64,000 nt of DNA from Emticicia sp. C21 (GTDB lineage: Bacteria > Bacteroidota > Bacteroidia > Cytophagales > Spirosomataceae), in assembly GCF_003418935.1 (NCBI RefSeq), contig NZ_QVMT01000011.1:153438-217437 (forward strand). The letters run 5' to 3'. A program made the position numbers and the translations under genes. How positions within the stretch are numbered: position 1 is the first letter of the stretch; the number at the start of each line of letters is the position of its first letter. Below the pieces are notes generated by a model. It did not search any database. It saw nothing but the letters and a program-made list of their open reading frames with translations, and had not been told where the DNA came from. Below are positions 17,692-27,043 of the stretch, piece after piece.

Positions 17692-18852
17692 ATGCCTGTC
17701 TATCATAAACTAGGAAAAATACCTGCTAAACGCCACACGCAGTTTGAGAAGCCGGATGGAAGTGGGCTGTATTATGAGCAGCTCTTTGGTACAATCGGTT
17801 TCGATGGCATGGCTTCGCTGATGTATCATATACACCGGCCTACGCAGGTAATGCAAATATTGGATAGTAAAGATATAACTCCCAAAATAGCCAATGCACA
17901 ACAGTTAATGATGCGCAAGCTGATTGGATTTAATGTAGAACCAAAAGAAGATTTTCTTGATAGCCGTGTTCCATTACTGGTTAATAAGGATTGTATTATA
18001 GGCTTAGCTGCTCCACAAAAATCACTACGGGAGTATTTCTATAAAAATGCCGACTCGGACGAACTACTGTTCATTCATAAAGGTTCTGGCACTTTACGCA
18101 CGCAGTTAGGAAATATTGTTTTTGAATATGGAGATTATCTGATTATTCCCAGAGGAATGATTTATCAGATAGATTTTGATACAACTGACAATAGGATTTT
18201 TTATGTAGAATCGCATTCTCCAATTTATACACCGAAGAGATACCGGAATTATTTCGGGCAATTACTAGAGCATTCTCCGTATTGTGAACGAGATTATAAA
18301 CTGCCTTCAACTCTTGAAACCCATGATGAAAAAGGGGAATTTATTATCAAAATTAAAAAGCAGAATCAACTCCATAGTTTAGTTTATCAATATCATCCTT
18401 TTGATGTAGTTGGTTTTGATGGTTACAATTATCCCTGGGGATTTTCAATACATAACTTTGAGCCTATTACCGGTCGTATTCATCAACCACCGCCAGTTCA
18501 TCAGACATTTCAGACCGATGCTTTTGTGGTTTGCTCCTTCTGCCCAAGATTGTTTGACTACCACCCGAAAGCCGTCCCTGCGCCATATAATCACTCTAAT
18601 ATTGACTCTGACGAGGTGATTTATTATGTCGATGGTGATTTTATGAGCCGTAATGATATTGCTCAGGGGCATATTACATTGCATCCCGGTGGTATCCCAC
18701 ATGGGCCGGCGCCAGGTGCCATGGAACGTAGTATTGGTAAAAAAGAGGCGCATGAATTAGCCGTAATGGTTGATACTTTCAGACCATTACAGCTCACAGA
18801 AGAGGCCCTTCAACTTGATGACGGTAAATATTTTCATAGCTGGATAGAATAA
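17692..18852 (+). CDS. hmgA: homogentisate 1,2-dioxygenase
   Basis: Iron enzyme that opens the homogentisate ring to maleylacetoacetate. 386 residues in the size range of short bacterial forms. Family features seen: YHKLGKIPAKRHTQF at the N-terminus, GFDGMASLMYHIHRPTQV, the beta-barrel loop LIIPRGMIYQIDF, and the C-terminal metal region with H and E residues around GRIHQPPPVHQTFQ and LHPGGIPHGPAPG. First gene of the phenylalanine/tyrosine degradation cluster, directly behind the paired inverted repeat. The hppD start follows 27 bases later. Confidence 0.95.
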   Translation: MPVYHKLGKIPAKRHTQFEKPDGSGLYYEQLFGTIGFDGMASLMYHIHRPTQVMQILDSKDITPKIANAQQLMMRKLIGFNVEPKEDFLDSRVPLLVNKDCIIGLAAPQKSLREYFYKNADSDELLFIHKGSGTLRTQLGNIVFEYGDYLIIPRGMIYQIDFDTTDNRIFYVESHSPIYTPKRYRNYFGQLLEHSPYCERDYKLPSTLETHDEKGEFIIKIKKQNQLHSLVYQYHPFDVVGFDGYNYPWGFSIHNFEPITGRIHQPPPVHQTFQTDAFVVCSFCPRLFDYHPKAVPAPYNHSNIDSDEVIYYVDGDFMSRNDIAQGHITLHPGGIPHGPAPGAMERSIGKKEAHELAVMVDTFRPLQLTEEALQLDDGKYFHSWIE

Positions 18853-18879
18853 GTAATTCCACTCAAAACGTACGCAATT

Positions 18880-20010
18880 ATGCTTCATCAACAATCAGAT
18901 ATTTTAGATAAAACAGAAAATGTAGATTTTCTGCCTATTAATGGTACAGATTATCTCGAATTATACGTAGGTAACTGCAAGCAGGCAGCTCATTATTACC
19001 AATCTGCTTTTGGCTTTCAACCCCTTGCTTATGCAGGATTAGAAACAGGTTTGAAAGACCGGGAGAGTTATGTGCTGCAACAAGGCAAAATCCGTTTAGT
19101 ACTTACTTCCCCTTTGCATGGTGGCACCGAAATCGGCAAGCATATAGACAAGCATGGCGATGGAGTAAAAGTTGTAGCACTTTGGGTAGACGATGCCCGT
19201 GATGCCTACTATGAAACCATCTCTCGGGGCGCAAAACCTTATATGGAACCAATTGAAGAGAAAGATGAGCATGGTATCGTGGTTCGTTCGGGTATCCATA
19301 CCTATGGTGATACAGTGCATATTTTCGTAGAAAGAAGCCAGTACAATGGGGTATTTCTGCCTGATTTTCGTGCCTGGACGCCAACTTATCATCCTGCTCC
19401 GGTTGGGCTTAAATTTGTTGACCATATGGTGGGTAATGTAGGATGGCATGAGATGAATCAATGGGTGAATTTTTATGCTAAAGTGATGGGTTTTAGCCAA
19501 TTAGTAAGTTTTGATGATAAGGATATTTCGACAGATTATACAGCTTTGATGAGTAAGGTAATGTCGAACGGAAATGGGAGAATCAAATTCCCTATTAATG
19601 AACCCGCTGAGGGTAAGAAGAAATCGCAGGTAGAGGAATACCTTGATTTTTATGAAGGTGCGGGGGTACAGCACTTAGCCGTAGCCACTGATGATATTAT
19701 TACAACGGTTACGCATTTAAGAGAAAGAGGAGTTGAGTTTTTGCGTGTACCGGACAGTTATTATGAAGAATTACGCGGCCGTATCGGAGATATTGATGAA
19801 GAAATGGAACAATTGCAGTCCTTAGGTATACTGGTCGACCGTGATGATGAGGGGTACCTCTTACAGATTTTTAGCAAACCGATTGAACCTCGTCCGACCA
19901 TGTTCTTTGAGATTATTCAAAGAAAAGGAGCAAAGTCATTTGGTAAAGGAAACTTTAAAGCGCTTTTTGAGGCCATTGAAAGAGAACAGGTGCTGAGAGG
20001 CACTTTGTGA
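18880..20010 (+). CDS. hppD: 4-hydroxyphenylpyruvate dioxygenase
   Basis: Converts 4-hydroxyphenylpyruvate to homogentisate. Two VOC-type halves are present: the N-terminal DYLELYVGNCKQAAHYYQ and a C-terminal half starting VDHMVGNVGWHEMNQW. Likely Fe ligands are the His of FVDHMVGN, the His of VQHLAVAT and the Glu of MFFEIIQRKG. 376 residues, standard length. The order hmgA-hppD-phhA with short gaps indicates one transcript. Confidence 0.96.
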   Translation: MLHQQSDILDKTENVDFLPINGTDYLELYVGNCKQAAHYYQSAFGFQPLAYAGLETGLKDRESYVLQQGKIRLVLTSPLHGGTEIGKHIDKHGDGVKVVALWVDDARDAYYETISRGAKPYMEPIEEKDEHGIVVRSGIHTYGDTVHIFVERSQYNGVFLPDFRAWTPTYHPAPVGLKFVDHMVGNVGWHEMNQWVNFYAKVMGFSQLVSFDDKDISTDYTALMSKVMSNGNGRIKFPINEPAEGKKKSQVEEYLDFYEGAGVQHLAVATDDIITTVTHLRERGVEFLRVPDSYYEELRGRIGDIDEEMEQLQSLGILVDRDDEGYLLQIFSKPIEPRPTMFFEIIQRKGAKSFGKGNFKALFEAIEREQVLRGTL

Positions 20011-20026
20011 TAAACAAGATAAAATC

Positions 20027-20758
20027 ATGAATCAGGCATATTCGTCATACACAGCCGACGACCATGAAGTATGGCGTCTGTTGTTTGAAAGACAATTAAA
20101 TAAATTGCCAGAACTGGCAAGTAAAGATTATTTAGAGGGGATTGATAAGGCAGGCTTTGTAGCTGAGCATATTCCTGCTTTTGAAAAGGAATTGAACCCA
20201 CGATTACAGGCCTTAACAGGCTGGTCGGTCATAGGTGTGCCGGGCTTAGTACCAATCAAAGAGTTTTTTGAATTGATGGCAGATAAAAAGTTTCCAGCCT
20301 CAACCTGGTTGAGACGTCGCGACCAATTGGAGTACCTGGAAGAACCAGATATGTTTCATGATACTTTCGGTCATGTGCCTTTATTGACGAACAAAGCTTT
20401 TTGTGATTTTCTGGCGAAATTCAGTAAGATCTCTTTGAAATATATTAGAGATGAAGCTGCAATCAGGATGATGCAACGATTGTATTGGTATACGGTTGAA
20501 TTTGGTCTGGTAAGAGAAGATAATCAGGTAAAGATTTATGGAGGTGGTATTTTATCGTCGAGCGGCGAAAGTGAATATAGCCTGCATAGCGATATACCAG
20601 AAAGAGTACCTTACAATATTGAAGAAATAATTGCTACAGAAGTAAAAATTGATGAATACCAGAAAAAGTATTTCATTATAGATTCTTACGAACAGTTGTT
20701 TCATTCTTTGCCCGAATTTGAAAAAGTTTTGGAGCAACAATTATTAGTATGTCAATAA
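20027..20758 (+). CDS. phhA: phenylalanine 4-monooxygenase
   Basis: Pterin-dependent hydroxylase that turns phenylalanine into tyrosine, feeding the homogentisate route. 243 residues: the bacterial form with only the catalytic domain. The iron triad is H111 and H116 in MFHDTFGHVPLL and E158 in YWYTVEFGLV. Located 16 bases after hppD. A pterin recycling enzyme (phhB) is not in the window. Confidence 0.96.
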   Translation: MNQAYSSYTADDHEVWRLLFERQLNKLPELASKDYLEGIDKAGFVAEHIPAFEKELNPRLQALTGWSVIGVPGLVPIKEFFELMADKKFPASTWLRRRDQLEYLEEPDMFHDTFGHVPLLTNKAFCDFLAKFSKISLKYIRDEAAIRMMQRLYWYTVEFGLVREDNQVKIYGGGILSSSGESEYSLHSDIPERVPYNIEEIIATEVKIDEYQKKYFIIDSYEQLFHSLPEFEKVLEQQLLVCQ

Positions 20759-20772
20759 TTGAAGGTTTTTCC

Positions 20773-20820
20773 TACTTTTGTAAAATATTTTACCGTTTAA
20801 AAGCATTACAACAAAATATT
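20773..20820 (+). promoter_or_regulatory. -7-like element and repeated AT palindrome upstream of the marR gene
   Basis: TACTTTTG (20773-20780) matches the Bacteroidota -7 pattern TAnnTTTG, without a good -33. It runs into the perfect palindrome GTAAAATATTTTAC (20780-20793); its core AAAATATT recurs at 20813-20820, 31 bases on. This arrangement suits autoregulation by the MarR protein encoded next; inference. Confidence 0.5.
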
Positions 20821-20851
20821 TGCTTACAAAAGGATTGACCAGCAACAAACA

Positions 20852-21283
20852 ATGACGCACTCTGACCAACGCTCCTACTTTTTTAAAATAGACACGACTA
20901 TCAAGCGTATTCGTAGTTTTATGCAAAAGGGGCTAACTGATAATGGTATTGACCTGACTGTTGACCAATGGGTGGTGCTTGACCATATTAAGCCCAAACC
21001 TGGAATCAGTCAGAATGATTTAGCAGTTGATACTGCGAAAGATGCCCCTACTGTAACCCGTATTCTGGATTTATTAGTAGATAAAAAACTGGTAAGACGC
21101 CAGATGGCCGACGACGACAGAAGAAAGTTTAATATATTTCTGACCGAAGAAGGAGAACATTTACATACTAAAGCATTGGAGGTAATTGGTGAAGTAAGAA
21201 GAAAATCGTGGGATGGGCTAGCAGATAATGATTATGATGAATTGGTTAGAATCATGAACACGATTCATAAAAACGTCAGCTAA
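20852..21283 (+). CDS. MarR-family transcription regulator
   Basis: 143-residue winged-helix protein. The HTH covers about residues 45-75 (PGISQNDLAVDTAKDAPTVT), followed by the wing with VRRQMADDDRRKFNIFLT, whose DDRR(K) turn is the hallmark of the family. Placed within the aromatic degradation cluster, so it probably controls it, with homogentisate or an aromatic acid as possible ligand (inference). Own promoter elements lie upstream. Confidence 0.9.
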   Translation: MTHSDQRSYFFKIDTTIKRIRSFMQKGLTDNGIDLTVDQWVVLDHIKPKPGISQNDLAVDTAKDAPTVTRILDLLVDKKLVRRQMADDDRRKFNIFLTEEGEHLHTKALEVIGEVRRKSWDGLADNDYDELVRIMNTIHKNVS

Positions 21284-21318
21284 TTCCTCTCAACTCAATT
21301 AATTTGTTTCAAATCATA

Positions 21319-22545
21319 ATGAATTCCTGGCTAAATATTCCTGCAGACTCTGATTTCTCTATTCATAATCTTCCGTTTGGTATATTTAGTATTGGCAAAA
21401 ACTCACCTAGAGTAGGCGTTCGCATAGGTGATTTTGTAATAGATTTAGAACAATTACGAAAGTTCGGTTTATTAGAAGTTCCTCGCAACATATTTAACCA
21501 AACGCATCTGAATGCCTTTATCAACTTAGGCAAAAAGAAAACTACAGCCATCAGGCTTGAGTTACAGGAATGGCTTATACAAGAAAAATCCCCTCTTAAA
21601 AGATATTTCAATCAGGCGTTTTATCCTATCGAATCTGTTACCATGCATCTACCTGTAAAGGTAGGCGATTATACTGATTTTTATTCCAGTCTGGAACATG
21701 CTACCAATGTAGGCAAGATGTTCCGACCTGACAACCCTTTAGTGGCTAACTGGAAGCATATACCCATTGCTTATCACGGACGTGCCAGTTCGATTGTAGT
21801 TTCAGGCACACCCATTATCCGTCCAAAAGGGCAGATAAAATCTGCTGATAGTCCAATACCTTTTTTCTCTCCAACTAAAGAAATGGATTTTGAAGTGGAA
21901 ATCGGTGCAATTGTAGGAAAAAATTCAATCTTAGGTGAAAGTATAAGTACAGAAGATGCCGAAAGCTATGTCTTTGGTTTGGTATTGTTTAATGACTGGT
22001 CGGCTCGTGATATACAACGATGGGAGTATCAACCTTTGGGGCCATTTCTAGGTAAAAACTTTGCTTCTTCTATTTCACCATGGGTAGTTACCTTAGAAGC
22101 TTTGGAGCATTTCAGAACTGAAACTCCTTTGCAAGAGCCTAAGCCTTTGCCTTACCTGGCATTTGAAGGGAAGAAAAATTTTGATATAGCTTTAGATGTC
22201 CACCTTTCTTTACCTAATAATCAAAGCTATATTATATCCCGTACCAATTTTAAATATATGTACTGGAATCTGGCTCAACAGATAGCCCATCATACTATGA
22301 ATGGTTGTAACCTTAAAATAGGCGATATTCTGGCTTCGGGTACTATTAGTGGGCCAATGCCCAATAGTAATGGTTGTTTACTGGAACTAACTTTAGGAGG
22401 AAAACAACCCGTAATGTTAGATAATGGCCAACAAAGAGGATTTTTAGAAGATGGTGATACCTTAGCTATTAAGGGATACTGTGAGAAAGATGGGATAAGG
22501 ATAGGGTTTGGTGAGGTCAGCGGTAAAATAGTTGCAAGTCGTTGA
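21319..22545 (+). CDS. fahA: fumarylacetoacetase
   Basis: Hydrolyses fumarylacetoacetate to fumarate and acetoacetate, the last step of tyrosine breakdown. 408 residues from the ATG at 21319, preferred over a TTG at 21304 because MNSWLNIPADSDFSIHNLPFG is the typical N-terminus. Metal and catalytic regions are visible: DFYSSLEHATNVGKMFR, AYHGRASSIVVSG, MDFEVEIGAIVG with its acidic ligands, and FNDWSARDIQRWEYQPLGPF. Follows the marR gene by 35 bases. Confidence 0.95.
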   Translation: MNSWLNIPADSDFSIHNLPFGIFSIGKNSPRVGVRIGDFVIDLEQLRKFGLLEVPRNIFNQTHLNAFINLGKKKTTAIRLELQEWLIQEKSPLKRYFNQAFYPIESVTMHLPVKVGDYTDFYSSLEHATNVGKMFRPDNPLVANWKHIPIAYHGRASSIVVSGTPIIRPKGQIKSADSPIPFFSPTKEMDFEVEIGAIVGKNSILGESISTEDAESYVFGLVLFNDWSARDIQRWEYQPLGPFLGKNFASSISPWVVTLEALEHFRTETPLQEPKPLPYLAFEGKKNFDIALDVHLSLPNNQSYIISRTNFKYMYWNLAQQIAHHTMNGCNLKIGDILASGTISGPMPNSNGCLLELTLGGKQPVMLDNGQQRGFLEDGDTLAIKGYCEKDGIRIGFGEVSGKIVASR

Positions 22546-22605
22546 TTTATTTGTAATTTACGCTTCCAAAGAACTGTTGTATTCATCAACAAACCTCACG
22601 ACCTT

Positions 22606-23772
22606 ATGACCAATACGATTATTATTATCATTTGTTCGCTGATACTTATCGCTTACTTATTTGATATTTCCTCTAAAAATACCAGAATTCCTGGCGTTGT
22701 TTTATTGCTTACTGTAGGTATACTGGCCAAAATTATCACTAATAATCTGAATTTTCGGGTTCCTAATTTAGAACCTTATCTTCCTGTAGTTGGCACAATC
22801 GGTTTGATACTTATAGTATTAGAAGGTTCGCTTGAATTAGAAATTAATGCCCAGAAACAGAAGCTATTTTCATCTACCGTAAAAAGCGCTTTTCTAGGAC
22901 TGGCTCTTTTTAGTATAATTTTAACTGTAGGATTATATTATCTGACAAATAAGCCTATTCTTACCTGTCTTATTAATGCTATTCCTTTAGGAATCATCAG
23001 TAGTGCCATTGCTATCCCTAGTGTAAAAAATCTCTCTTCATATAACCGGGAATTTGTAATTTACGAAAGTTCGATGTCTGATATTCTTGGTATTATTTTC
23101 TTTAATTTCCTTGTCCTGCATAATTCATTTGGTTTAGGTACTTTTACTTCATTTTTATTTGATATTATCATTATCATAGCCTTATCTGTTGTGGCAAGTA
23201 TTGGGTTAGGAAGTATGATTAGTAAACTTAATCATCATATCAAATATATTCCAATTGTTACGATTCTGATTTTGTTGTATGTAATTACGAAGATATATCA
23301 TTTACCCTCTTTAATGCTTGTACTGATTTTTGGCTTATTTTTAAACAATGTCCATCTGATAAAATTCGATTTTGTAAAAAAATGGATAAATCCAGAAAGT
23401 ATCAAAGCAGAAGTTAACTCATTTGAGCATTTGATTGCCGAGGTAACTTTTGTTATCAGGTCTTTCTTTTTCATTATGTTTGGTTATTATACCAACCTTA
23501 AAGCTTTATTAAGCTTGTCTGATTTTGTCAATGCTATTCTGATATTGGTATTCATCTTTGCAGGCCGATATTTGATTTTTACCTTATTAAAAATCAAAAC
23601 AGAACCTTTGCTTTATATTGCTCCAAGAGGACTGATTACCATTTTACTCTTTCTGGCTATACCAATCTCACATCAAATTTTAGAGGTAAATAAAGGTTTA
23701 CTGACTCAGGTAATATTCCTGACTGCATTTGCCATGATGTTTGGTTTGATTCGCCATAAAAAGCCAGCTTAA
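22606..23772 (+). CDS. cation:proton antiporter family membrane protein
   Basis: 388 residues with ten or more hydrophobic helices, resembling the sodium/proton exchanger (CPA) domain and lacking any TrkA-N or TrkA-C cytoplasmic domain. The helical run GIISSAIAIPSVKNL and ESSMSDILGIIFFNFLVLH correspond to the discontinuous-helix region of such antiporters, with D in SDILG at the expected acidic site. Set between fahA (60 bases) and the flavin reductase gene (11 bases), so co-transcribed; why an antiporter sits here is unclear. Confidence 0.85.
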   Translation: MTNTIIIIICSLILIAYLFDISSKNTRIPGVVLLLTVGILAKIITNNLNFRVPNLEPYLPVVGTIGLILIVLEGSLELEINAQKQKLFSSTVKSAFLGLALFSIILTVGLYYLTNKPILTCLINAIPLGIISSAIAIPSVKNLSSYNREFVIYESSMSDILGIIFFNFLVLHNSFGLGTFTSFLFDIIIIIALSVVASIGLGSMISKLNHHIKYIPIVTILILLYVITKIYHLPSLMLVLIFGLFLNNVHLIKFDFVKKWINPESIKAEVNSFEHLIAEVTFVIRSFFFIMFGYYTNLKALLSLSDFVNAILILVFIFAGRYLIFTLLKIKTEPLLYIAPRGLITILLFLAIPISHQILEVNKGLLTQVIFLTAFAMMFGLIRHKKPA

Positions 23773-23783
23773 TTTTAATCACT

Positions 23784-24686
23784 ATGCTTACACTCAACCC
23801 TAAAGATTTAGATGCCAGAGTCTTTTATAGTTACCTTACCGGAACTGTGGCTCCACGTCCTATTGCTTTTGTCAGTAGTATTGACAAGGCAGGTAATGTC
23901 AATCTAAGTCCTTTCAGTTTTTTTAATATCATGGGTATTAATCCACCTTTATTGGTATTTGCGCCCAATAATCGTGGGCGAGATGGATCAAAAAAGGACA
24001 CTACTCTCAATATTAGTGAAGTACATGAAGTAGTGATCAATATGGTTGATTTTGCCATGGTACAACAAATGTCACTGGCAAGTGTCGAGTATCCCCGAGG
24101 TACCAATGAGTTTGTTAAAGCAGGATTTACTCCTGAACCGTCTCTACTGGTTACTCCGCCAAGGGTAAAAGAATCACCAGCACAATTTGAGTGTAAAGTA
24201 CTGGAGGTGCGAGAAATTGGGACGATGAACCTTTATATATGCCAGATAATAATGGCGCATTTCTCTGAACATATTATTGGGGAAAATGGTAAAATAGACC
24301 AACGAAAAACTGATTGGGTTGCACGGCTGGGAGCAGATTGGTATGCACATATCAGCGAAGGAGCCATGTTTGAGGTAGAAAAGCCAAATACAAAAATTGG
24401 TATTGGTTATGATGCTATTCCGGAAAGTATCCGATTATCTAAAATATTAACAGGTAATCATCTGGGACAATTGGGAAATATTGAGGCTTTACCTACTAAG
24501 GAAGAAGTACTGGCATTCAGGCAAACTCCTTTGCTGAAAGATATTTTTGATCAGGTTATGAACGGCTGTGCTTATCTGGAGAATCTATTGCATGACGAAG
24601 CACAAAGGCTTTTGGCGCAGAACAAAGTGAAAGAAGCATGGTTGGTGCTTTTGCAAAGTCAGAACGATTTTTTGAAAGATGATTAA
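23784..24686 (+). CDS. flavin reductase family protein
   Basis: 300 residues with an FMN-binding split-barrel domain at about 5-190: YLTGTVAPRPIAFVSSID, NLSPFSFFNIMGINPPLL and EYPRGTNEFVKAGFT are the family features. A further 110-residue C-terminal part follows. Related genes are common in homogentisate clusters of Bacteroidota, from memory; the reaction is unknown. Last gene of the cluster and followed by a hairpin (24705-24750). Confidence 0.88.
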   Translation: MLTLNPKDLDARVFYSYLTGTVAPRPIAFVSSIDKAGNVNLSPFSFFNIMGINPPLLVFAPNNRGRDGSKKDTTLNISEVHEVVINMVDFAMVQQMSLASVEYPRGTNEFVKAGFTPEPSLLVTPPRVKESPAQFECKVLEVREIGTMNLYICQIIMAHFSEHIIGENGKIDQRKTDWVARLGADWYAHISEGAMFEVEKPNTKIGIGYDAIPESIRLSKILTGNHLGQLGNIEALPTKEEVLAFRQTPLLKDIFDQVMNGCAYLENLLHDEAQRLLAQNKVKEAWLVLLQSQNDFLKDD

Positions 24687-24704
24687 AATTGATAAATAAA
24701 GAAA

Positions 24705-24750
24705 CCCCACTTTCCAAATCAGCAAGTCTGATTATTCAGAAAATGGGGTT
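24705..24750 (+). terminator. probable terminator of the aromatic cluster
   Basis: AACCCCACTTTC and GAAAATGGGGTT (ending near 24750) can pair with one or two mismatches after the flavin reductase stop. The stem is imperfect, hence the moderate score. Confidence 0.55.
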
Positions 24751-24791
24751 AAAACTTTCATGGTTTATTTAAATTAGTAGATAGATATATG

Positions 24792-24971
24792 TTAGCCTTT
24801 ATTTCCTCCGCCACCGAACATTTTAAAAAGACCCACAATAACCAACACAATTACAATTAATACAACTACAATACCTGTATTAAAACCTGCTTTAAAAATA
24901 CCAGCAATGGCATCACAAGATGAAATAATCAACACAAAGCAGATGACTAAGAGATAATTTATAAGTTTCAT
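24792..24971 (-). CDS. tiny lipoprotein with one membrane helix
   Basis: 59 residues, found by reading the minus strand. It begins MKLINYLLVICFVLIISSC, a lipoprotein signal with the lipobox ending at C19, then DAIAGIFKAGFNTG, then a single valine/isoleucine-rich helix (about 35-50) and a glycine-rich tail FGGGGNKG. I recall similar 55-60 residue proteins (signal, SCD, IFKAG, helix) in many Bacteroidota, often labelled hypothetical or wrongly named; function unknown. The rest of 24687-25055 holds only the hairpin above. Confidence 0.8.
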   Translation of the reverse strand: MKLINYLLVICFVLIISSCDAIAGIFKAGFNTGIVVVLIVIVLVIVGLFKMFGGGGNKG

Positions 24972-25055
24972 GGCTGTTATAAAGTTTTAGTGAATTTAAG
25001 TAACTGGAATAACTAAAAATCTGTGCCAGCCAACGTATAAGGCACTTTTGCACAT

Positions 25056-25547
25056 TTATGGAGTAGGTCTCCACTTGAATGATTGCGCGTCTATCGCTCG
25101 CATAGTACAAAGTATACCATTCAGATGATCATATTCATGCTGTAATAATTCAGAGAGTGCATCTTCCATATACCAGTTTTGCTCTTGCCAGTTTTCATCT
25201 AAATATTTCATTACCAAAGATTTATGCCTTTTCACCTTAACCAGCAAATTAGGGAAACTCATGCAATCATCCCATAGTTCAAACATTTCGTCACTCAAAT
25301 TTTCAAAGGCGGGATTTATTATTATTACAGGGTGGTCTATATTTACATAAATCAGACGTTTCATAATACCCAGTTGTGGGGCGGCAATGCCCCTGCCAAA
25401 TTTGTATTTTGCTCGTATTCCCTCCATTACATTATGTAGATTTTTTACCCACTCTGTTACTTGTGGTAACTCTTCTTTCGTAATGGGCTCACAAACTTCA
25501 TACAATCTGGGGTCTCCTAATAAAATCAAATCTTCTAGATGTTTCAT
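25056..25547 (-). CDS. peptide deformylase-like protein, divergent
   Basis: Deformylase-fold metalloprotein, expected to remove the formyl group from new proteins. 163 residues. Motif I is GRGIAAPQ (51-58) and motif III is HEYDH (137-141), both intact. Motif II, usually EGCLS, reads DDCMSFP (93-99), keeping the metal cysteine C95 but changing its neighbours. It may be a second, specialised deformylase rather than the housekeeping one; the main def gene is not in this window. Confidence 0.88.
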   Translation of the reverse strand: MKHLEDLILLGDPRLYEVCEPITKEELPQVTEWVKNLHNVMEGIRAKYKFGRGIAAPQLGIMKRLIYVNIDHPVIIINPAFENLSDEMFELWDDCMSFPNLLVKVKRHKSLVMKYLDENWQEQNWYMEDALSELLQHEYDHLNGILCTMRAIDAQSFKWRPTP

Positions 25548-25757
25548 ACTTATGCTCGACGATGACTATTTCTTAAATTGTAGGATAATTATTTCAATAA
25601 AAAAACATAGGCAACCCTTCTTGTTTGAAAGATTTATAATAATTTTCATTCATGTTTCGTAATATATGCGAAACCGATTTTAACAAATATTAAGCAATTG
25701 TGTTAAACTAATTGAATGAGCTGTTTCGTTAAGTTCTGTGCAATAAATTGTATGCCC

Positions 25758-27032
25758 ATGAAAAGAATATTTCTGCTAATTTTCATCTTATGTAATATAC
25801 AGAGTTTTGGTCAGACCATTACTCATACACCCGAGATTGATGACCAGGTAACTTATGATACAGATATTGAAAAAGTAGAGTTACGCGACGAATTTACCAT
25901 AATTTATTTCAGCTATCAATACAGTAACCGCAGAAGTCAGAATTATAATCTTCCAATTCCTTTGCCTAATCCAAGGCAACAGACCTCTACTGCCACCATT
26001 TCTATCAATCCTAAAAGCTATCTGAATGGAAATGGGAAACGGTTTAAGTATATCAGGTCGACAGGTATTCCTGAGTTACCGGATTCGAAACCAGTTTCAC
26101 CGGGACAGGCCTATCGCTTTACAGTCTATTACGAAAGACTTGACCCAGGTATCGAACTTTTTAATCTGATTGAGGGGAAAAATTCACCAGAACAAACCCT
26201 GCAGTTCTGGAATTTCTATGGCGTTCATATAAAAAATCCATTAAGAAAAATACCAACTACTCCTACGGGGCCTGTGACATTGACTATTAAAGGGAAAATT
26301 CTGGATGCAAAAACACAGAAGCCTGTTAAAGGTAAAATAATTTATCAGTTTGATAAGAATGCCGCTAAAACAGGCTCTGCTTTGGTTTCTGCTACCGGAG
26401 ATTTCTCATTTGCCTTAAGTCCGGATGCTTATACTTTTACAGCCTCTGCTAATGGTTATGATTCGGAACAAGCTAGCCTGGACTTATCAAAAATTAAACG
26501 AAACCAGCAGTTTACACAGAATATTTATCTGAATCCGGTAGTTCAAAAAACTACTCCAAGGCCTGCCCCAAAAGAAACGCCTAAGAAAGACTTGCCAAAA
26601 ATTGAAGTACCGAAAGTTGAAACTCCTGCAATTGACTCAACCTCTATTGTAGCTCCAAAGGAGGAAGCAGCTCCTGTGAAAATAGAAGAGAATAAATTCA
26701 GACTAGATAAGGTCTATTTCAATATTGGTGAATCAGGCTTATTATCTGAGTCATTTGAGCAATTGAATGGCTTACTGAAAATGATGAAGGACAGCCCAAC
26801 CATGAATATTATCATAGAAGGACATACAGACAATATTGGTGACCCCGAGCAAAATAAGCGTTTATCTTTAGAGCGAGCTTTTAATGTACGAGAATACCTC
26901 ATTAAAAAGGGCATTGCAGGCAAACGTATTCAATTTAAAGGCTATGGAGATACTAAGCCTATTGCAGATAATAATTCAGAAGAAGGTAAGAAATTGAACA
27001 GGAGAGTAGAGTTTGTGATTTTGAATCCATGA
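25758..27032 (+). CDS. OmpA-family outer membrane protein with carboxypeptidase-regulatory-like domain
   Basis: 424 residues from the ATG at 25758; an upstream ATG at 25716 would put an odd Cys-rich stretch before the signal peptide MKRIFLLIFILCNIQSFGQ. Order: N-terminal beta-rich region, a carboxypeptidase-regulatory-like domain (about VKGKILDAKTQKPVKG to SEQASLDLSKI), a Pro/Lys-rich linker, and a C-terminal OmpA peptidoglycan-binding domain with IIIEGHTDNIG, LSLERAFNVREYL and KLNRRVEFVI. Probably tethers the outer membrane to the cell wall. Confidence 0.9.
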   Translation: MKRIFLLIFILCNIQSFGQTITHTPEIDDQVTYDTDIEKVELRDEFTIIYFSYQYSNRRSQNYNLPIPLPNPRQQTSTATISINPKSYLNGNGKRFKYIRSTGIPELPDSKPVSPGQAYRFTVYYERLDPGIELFNLIEGKNSPEQTLQFWNFYGVHIKNPLRKIPTTPTGPVTLTIKGKILDAKTQKPVKGKIIYQFDKNAAKTGSALVSATGDFSFALSPDAYTFTASANGYDSEQASLDLSKIKRNQQFTQNIYLNPVVQKTTPRPAPKETPKKDLPKIEVPKVETPAIDSTSIVAPKEEAAPVKIEENKFRLDKVYFNIGESGLLSESFEQLNGLLKMMKDSPTMNIIIEGHTDNIGDPEQNKRLSLERAFNVREYLIKKGIAGKRIQFKGYGDTKPIADNNSEEGKKLNRRVEFVILNP

Positions 27033-27043
27033 TTTTCATTCAA

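Noticed and set aside
18445..19500. Several minus-strand ORFs in hmgA and hppD
   Set aside because: Both genes on the plus strand are unmistakable; these are antisense frames with His/Arg-rich unnatural composition.
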